Position numbers and translations under genes: made by a program
Notes under the pieces: generated by a model
Databases searched by the model: none
Told to the model about the DNA's origin: nothing
The model's input: only the letters and a program-made list of their open reading frames with translations
Shown: positions 61,124 through 64,000 of the stretch, piece by piece
Position numbering within the stretch: the first letter of the stretch is position 1
How the letters are laid out: every line of letters begins with the position of its first letter
Origin: Oceanobacillus neutriphilus
Lineage (GTDB): Bacteria; Bacillota; Bacilli; Bacillales; Amphibacillaceae
Direction: 5' to 3'
DNA length: 64,000 nt
Assembly: GCF_014645515.1 (NCBI RefSeq)
Contig: NZ_BMLW01000017.1
Location: 1-64,000, forward strand

Positions 61124-61194
61124 TAATATAACTTCCCCTCTTTTGTATATGGTTAAAATATTCAATAAGCTTCAGGGCATATTCTAAGAACAAA

Positions 61195-61331
61195 AGCGCA
61201 GAGCGCCTGCTTAAAAACGTAGAGATTGGAGCGGCACAACTGAGATAAAGGAAACACGGTGAGGTGACGAACCGATGTTGACTTATCGTAGGGCGTGACG
61301 TGAAATCTCCTAGTTTTTGGCGCTCGGAGCT
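61195..61331 (+). repeat. Structured intergenic element, possible ncRNA
   Basis: Ends AGCGCAGAGCGCC (61195-61207) and GGCGCTCGGAGCT (61319-61331) pair at 11 of 13 positions. The 110 bases between are GC-richer than the flanks and include GATGTTGACTTATCGTAGGG. The text is unlike the A/B repeats. From memory, similar segments occur in intergenic DNA of related Bacillaceae. It has no reading frame with a ribosome site. Strand is uncertain; the plus strand ends in the hairpin at 61401-61442 with T-run. Confidence 0.5.
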
Positions 61332-61400
61332 GGACTCGGCTGTTTTTCTATAAATAGTTATCCACAAGGCAATAATTCTATAATTTTCTAGAGTAACAAA

Positions 61401-61442
61401 AAGGAGAGCCAAAAGTTCTATTCGCTTCGGCTCTCCTTTTAT
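61401..61442. terminator. Strong hairpin with T-runs on both strands
   Basis: AAAGGAGAGCC / GGCTCTCCTTT with a loop of about 17 bases, followed by TTTTATTTTA on the plus strand and TTTTTGTTAC on the minus strand. No gene ends just before it on the plus strand, so it could close a transcript from the structured element. Confidence 0.75.
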
Positions 61443-61768
61443 TTTAAAAGATGGTTTATAAAAAATCTTCTATGCTGGAAGCCCTTGGTCTGATCCATCC
61501 AACGGGCTAATTATTAATAATTATCAACCATGAGCAAGGATGGACAAACTAAACTTATTGAATTAGCTGACATCAACCTCACCCCTTTTCATGTAATATT
61601 CTTCTCTATTATACGTCAGATAATTTAGATAAACAAGAATGTTTTCACTTTACACAAATACCCTTGTCAATTTATCTGAGCAATGAAAAATTAGCCAAGT
61701 CAAAGCAGGCCATCCTCCATTTATATATCTGATTTTCTGTATTTAACCTTAAACAATTATGTATATTA

Positions 61769-61800
61769 AAACGCTCAAGCTCCAATCAGCCTGAGCGTTT
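61769..61800 (-). terminator. Terminator of yngE
   Basis: AAACGCTCA (61769-61777) / TGAGCGTTT (61792-61800), 12 bases after the yngE stop; on the minus strand followed by TTAATATAC. Confidence 0.75.
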
Positions 61801-61811
61801 AGAAAATAACT

Positions 61812-63341
61812 TTAAACAGGGTATACTCCATGCTTTCGTTCTGTAAATTGCTTATTTTTATTCTGATAAATGGCGAAACGGCTTATCAATTCTTGACGAA
61901 GCTGATCCGGATCAATAATATCATCGATAATCATTTCTGAAGCCAAGCGGTAAATATCAATATTTTCTTTATAGGCAGCCTGTTTTTCCTGAATATAGGC
62001 TGCTCTCTCTTCTTCCGGAAGCTTGGCGATTTTATTTGCTTCTACAGCATTCACTGCCGCTTCCGGCCCCATGACAGCAATCTGTGCATTTGGAAAGGCT
62101 AAGCAGCAATCCGGATCAAAAGCAGGGCCTGACATCGCATATAGACCCGCTCCATATGCTTTTCGGACAATCACAGAAATTTTAGGAACAGTTACCTCAC
62201 TCATTGCAAACAGCATTTTTGCTCCATGGCGAATAATTCCTTGCTTCTCCACTCTTGTTCCAATCATAAATCCTGGTACATCTGTTAAGAACAGTAGCGG
62301 AATCTCAAACGCATCACATAATTGGATAAACTTTGCTGCTTTATCCGCTGAATCTGTAAAAAGGACGCCTCCTTTTACACGAGGCTGATTTGCAATAATT
62401 CCTACACTTCGGCCTCCAACACGTGCCAATCCTGTGATTAATTCTGGAGCGAACCGTTTTTTTATTTCATAAAAGCTTCCTTCATCAATTGTACGGTCAA
62501 TCAGATCGTACATATTAAAAGCTGCATTTTGATTTTCCGGGATAATTTCACTGATAGGTTTATCAAAAGCCTTTGGCTCGACAGAATCAATTTGTTTTGG
62601 CTTTTTCCGAAAATTAGCAGGAAAATACGTTAAATACTTCTGTGTAAATTGAATAGCTTCCTCTTCTGTATCTACTAATACATCACCTACCCCTGAGGTT
62701 GTGCAGTGCATCTTTGCTCCGCCCATTTCCTCTAAGGAAACCTTTTCGCCAATGACCTTCTCAGCCATTCGCGGAGAACCTAAATACATGGATGCGTTTC
62801 CATCAACCATGATAACTATATCGCAAAAAGCAGGAATATATGCTCCTCCGGCTGCCGATGGACCAAATAATAAGCAAACTTGAGGAACCCTTCCAGACAG
62901 CTTAATTTGATTATAAAAAATGCGGCCAGCTCCTCTTCTTCCCGGGAACATATCTATCTGATCAGTAATTCTCGCACCTGCAGAGTCAACCAGATAAATC
63001 ATCGGCACTTCCAGTCGTTCCGCTGTCTCCTGAATACGTAAAATTTTCTCCACAGTCCGCTGTCCCCAGCTTCCCGCTTTGACAGTAGAATCATTTGCCA
63101 TCGCACAAACAGTCTGACCATTTATTTTCCCGGTAACGGTAATTACACCGTCTGCTGGCAAATCTTCATCCATGGCATTTGCAAATAATCCATCCTCAAG
63201 TATCTCATGAGAATCAAAGAGAAGATGAATTCTTTCTCTTGCAAAAAGCTTGCCCTTTTCAGCATTACTGTCATGGTATTTTTGTTTTCCCCCTTTTTTT
63301 ATTTTTTCAATACGCCGCTCCAGTTCCTTCTCTATACTCAT
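61812..63341 (-). CDS. yngE: Acyl-CoA carboxylase carboxyltransferase subunit (YngE)
   Basis: A 509-residue carboxyltransferase of the propionyl-/methylcrotonyl-CoA carboxylase beta family with N- and C-terminal crotonase-like halves. GPSAAGGAYIPAFCDIVIMV (oxyanion site, first half) and VRKAYGAGLYAMSGPAFDPD (second half) are well conserved. With a biotin carboxylase subunit (not in the window) it carboxylates a short-chain or branched acyl-CoA. It lies 21 bases after yngF; in B. subtilis yngE and yngF sit in the mother-cell yng operon used for branched-chain (leucine-type) breakdown. GGAAGGAG precedes the ATG. Confidence 0.92.
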   Translation of the reverse strand: MSIEKELERRIEKIKKGGKQKYHDSNAEKGKLFARERIHLLFDSHEILEDGLFANAMDEDLPADGVITVTGKINGQTVCAMANDSTVKAGSWGQRTVEKILRIQETAERLEVPMIYLVDSAGARITDQIDMFPGRRGAGRIFYNQIKLSGRVPQVCLLFGPSAAGGAYIPAFCDIVIMVDGNASMYLGSPRMAEKVIGEKVSLEEMGGAKMHCTTSGVGDVLVDTEEEAIQFTQKYLTYFPANFRKKPKQIDSVEPKAFDKPISEIIPENQNAAFNMYDLIDRTIDEGSFYEIKKRFAPELITGLARVGGRSVGIIANQPRVKGGVLFTDSADKAAKFIQLCDAFEIPLLFLTDVPGFMIGTRVEKQGIIRHGAKMLFAMSEVTVPKISVIVRKAYGAGLYAMSGPAFDPDCCLAFPNAQIAVMGPEAAVNAVEANKIAKLPEEERAAYIQEKQAAYKENIDIYRLASEMIIDDIIDPDQLRQELISRFAIYQNKNKQFTERKHGVYPV

Positions 63342-63362
63342 ATAAGCATACTCCTTCCAGCT

Positions 63363-64000
63363 TTAGTTTCCGCGATAATCAGGCTTCCTTTTTTCTTGAA
63401 ATGCCTGCAGGCCCTCTTTTCTGTCTTTTGTCGGTATAACCTTTAGATAGGACTCATGCTCCAGTTGAATTGCTTTATCCAGCGGAAGATTAATCCCCTG
63501 ATTAATGGCTTTTTTAGCCTGTTTCACAGCAATTGGACCATTTTTTGTGATTTTCCGGGCGATACTGATTGCTTCATCCCGTAAGAAGGTTGCAGCGACT
63601 GACCGCTCAATCAGTCCAAGTGCTAAAGCATCCTCTGCTGAGACAGTTTTAGCAGTATAAATCAGCAGCTTTGCCTGCCCAATTCCTATTAATCTGGGTA
63701 ATCGCTGTGTTCCTCCAGCACCTGGTATAATCGCTAAAGATGTCTCTGTTAATCCCAGTTTTACATGGTTGGCAGCGATTCTCAAATCACAGGCCAAAGC
63801 AAGTTCCAGCCCGCCTCCAAAGGCGACACCATTGATAGCAGCAATAACCGGTACATCTATTTTTTCTATAGAATCACAGACGCTGCCGATTTTTTGTACG
63901 GCGGAAACAACCTCTGTATCACTCATGGTCCTTCGTTCTTTCAAATCTGCTCCAGCACAGAAAGCCTTCTCCCCGTTTCCAGTTATAATTACACAGCGAA
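63363..64000 (-). CDS. yngF: Enoyl-CoA hydratase family protein (YngF), 5' end outside the window
   Basis: The 212 visible residues are the crotonase fold: FCAGADLKERRTMSDTE (G-A-D-L motif), VAFGGGLELALACDLRIA (oxyanion glycines) and IPGAGGTQRLPRLIG with the active-site E nearby. The frame is open to base 64000 (reading CVIITGNGEKAFCAGADLKE), so the true start lies beyond the window. Hydrates 2-enoyl-CoA (3-methylglutaconyl-CoA is likely given the YngE context). Directly upstream of yngE in one operon. Confidence 0.92.
   Translation of the reverse strand, partial: RCVIITGNGEKAFCAGADLKERRTMSDTEVVSAVQKIGSVCDSIEKIDVPVIAAINGVAFGGGLELALACDLRIAANHVKLGLTETSLAIIPGAGGTQRLPRLIGIGQAKLLIYTAKTVSAEDALALGLIERSVAATFLRDEAISIARKITKNGPIAVKQAKKAINQGINLPLDKAIQLEHESYLKVIPTKDRKEGLQAFQEKRKPDYRGN

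Larger units (their letters stand above)
61124..61811. other. 688-bp gap with a structured element and two terminators
   Basis: Contains the fold-back element (61195-61331), a strong hairpin (61401-61442) and the yngE terminator (61769-61800), listed separately. Between 61443 and 61760 I see no gene. Confidence 0.5.

Noticed and set aside
61080-61412. 110-residue minus-strand frame across the structured element
   Set aside because: Starts beside the terminator, lacks a ribosome site and overlaps the phosphotransferase start; it is a shadow of the GC-rich element.
62023-62388. 121-residue antisense frame in yngE
   Set aside because: Pure shadow of a well conserved carboxyltransferase on the other strand.

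Overview
The window looks like a chromosomal segment of a low-GC Gram-positive endospore former of the Bacillaceae, probably near Oceanobacillus or Virgibacillus. That placement is an inference from gene content: a Lia cell-envelope stress operon, the dynamin DynA next to the YpcP exonuclease, a YngE/YngF pair, strong Bacillus-type Shine-Dalgarno sites and many TTG starts. No rRNA, tRNA, CRISPR array or prophage was seen.

Layout. 1-725: right end of an IS3-family element, then a long fold-back repeat. 726-9090: glycolate/D-lactate oxidase, a truncated transporter remnant, a pRiA4b-type protein, an exported serine hydrolase, a cytochrome c lipoprotein and an alpha/beta hydrolase. 9030-11746: a padR-HAAS operon whose HAAS gene is split by a TnpB element; the empty site can be rebuilt exactly. 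12197-16415: a lipoprotein and a ROK regulator/MFS/HAD operon with an operator-like dyad. 16640-18670: an unrecognised-function pair (DUF6323-like and DUF6179-like by recollection) behind tandem promoters with a terminator hairpin nested between them. 19274-21292: MFS efflux pump with its PadR repressor and two matching operators. 21564-26296: Rpn-type nuclease, P-loop kinase-like protein, CD3324-type small protein, DUF2207 membrane protein. 26403-27747: WYL regulator and SnoaL-like protein. 27986-36908: two back-to-back antimicrobial-peptide-type ABC/two-component modules. 37096-39835: serine hydrolase, a repeat-rich region with a decayed gene, and a Nudix hydrolase. 39906-43434: liaIH-liaFSR without liaG. 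43815-51896: acetyltransferase, class A beta-lactamase-like lipoprotein, another ABC exporter, a Cys/His-rich probable coat-type protein, DUF3189, VOC, CAP-domain and DUF819 proteins. 52098-56136: dapA, cysteine synthase, PH-domain protein, YpcP. 56155-64000: DynA, an aminoglycoside-phosphotransferase-fold kinase, a structured intergenic element, YngE and a YngF fragment cut by the window edge.

Common theme. Much of the middle of the window concerns envelope stress and peptide-antibiotic defence (two ABC/TCS sets, Lia, PadR/MFS, serine hydrolases, DynA). The least explained material is a dispersed composite repeat: homologous cores carry unrelated but internally complementary arms, and different tail modules all stop at the same 15-base terminus. 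Second is the promoter/terminator arrangement in front of the DUF6323/DUF6179-like pair.
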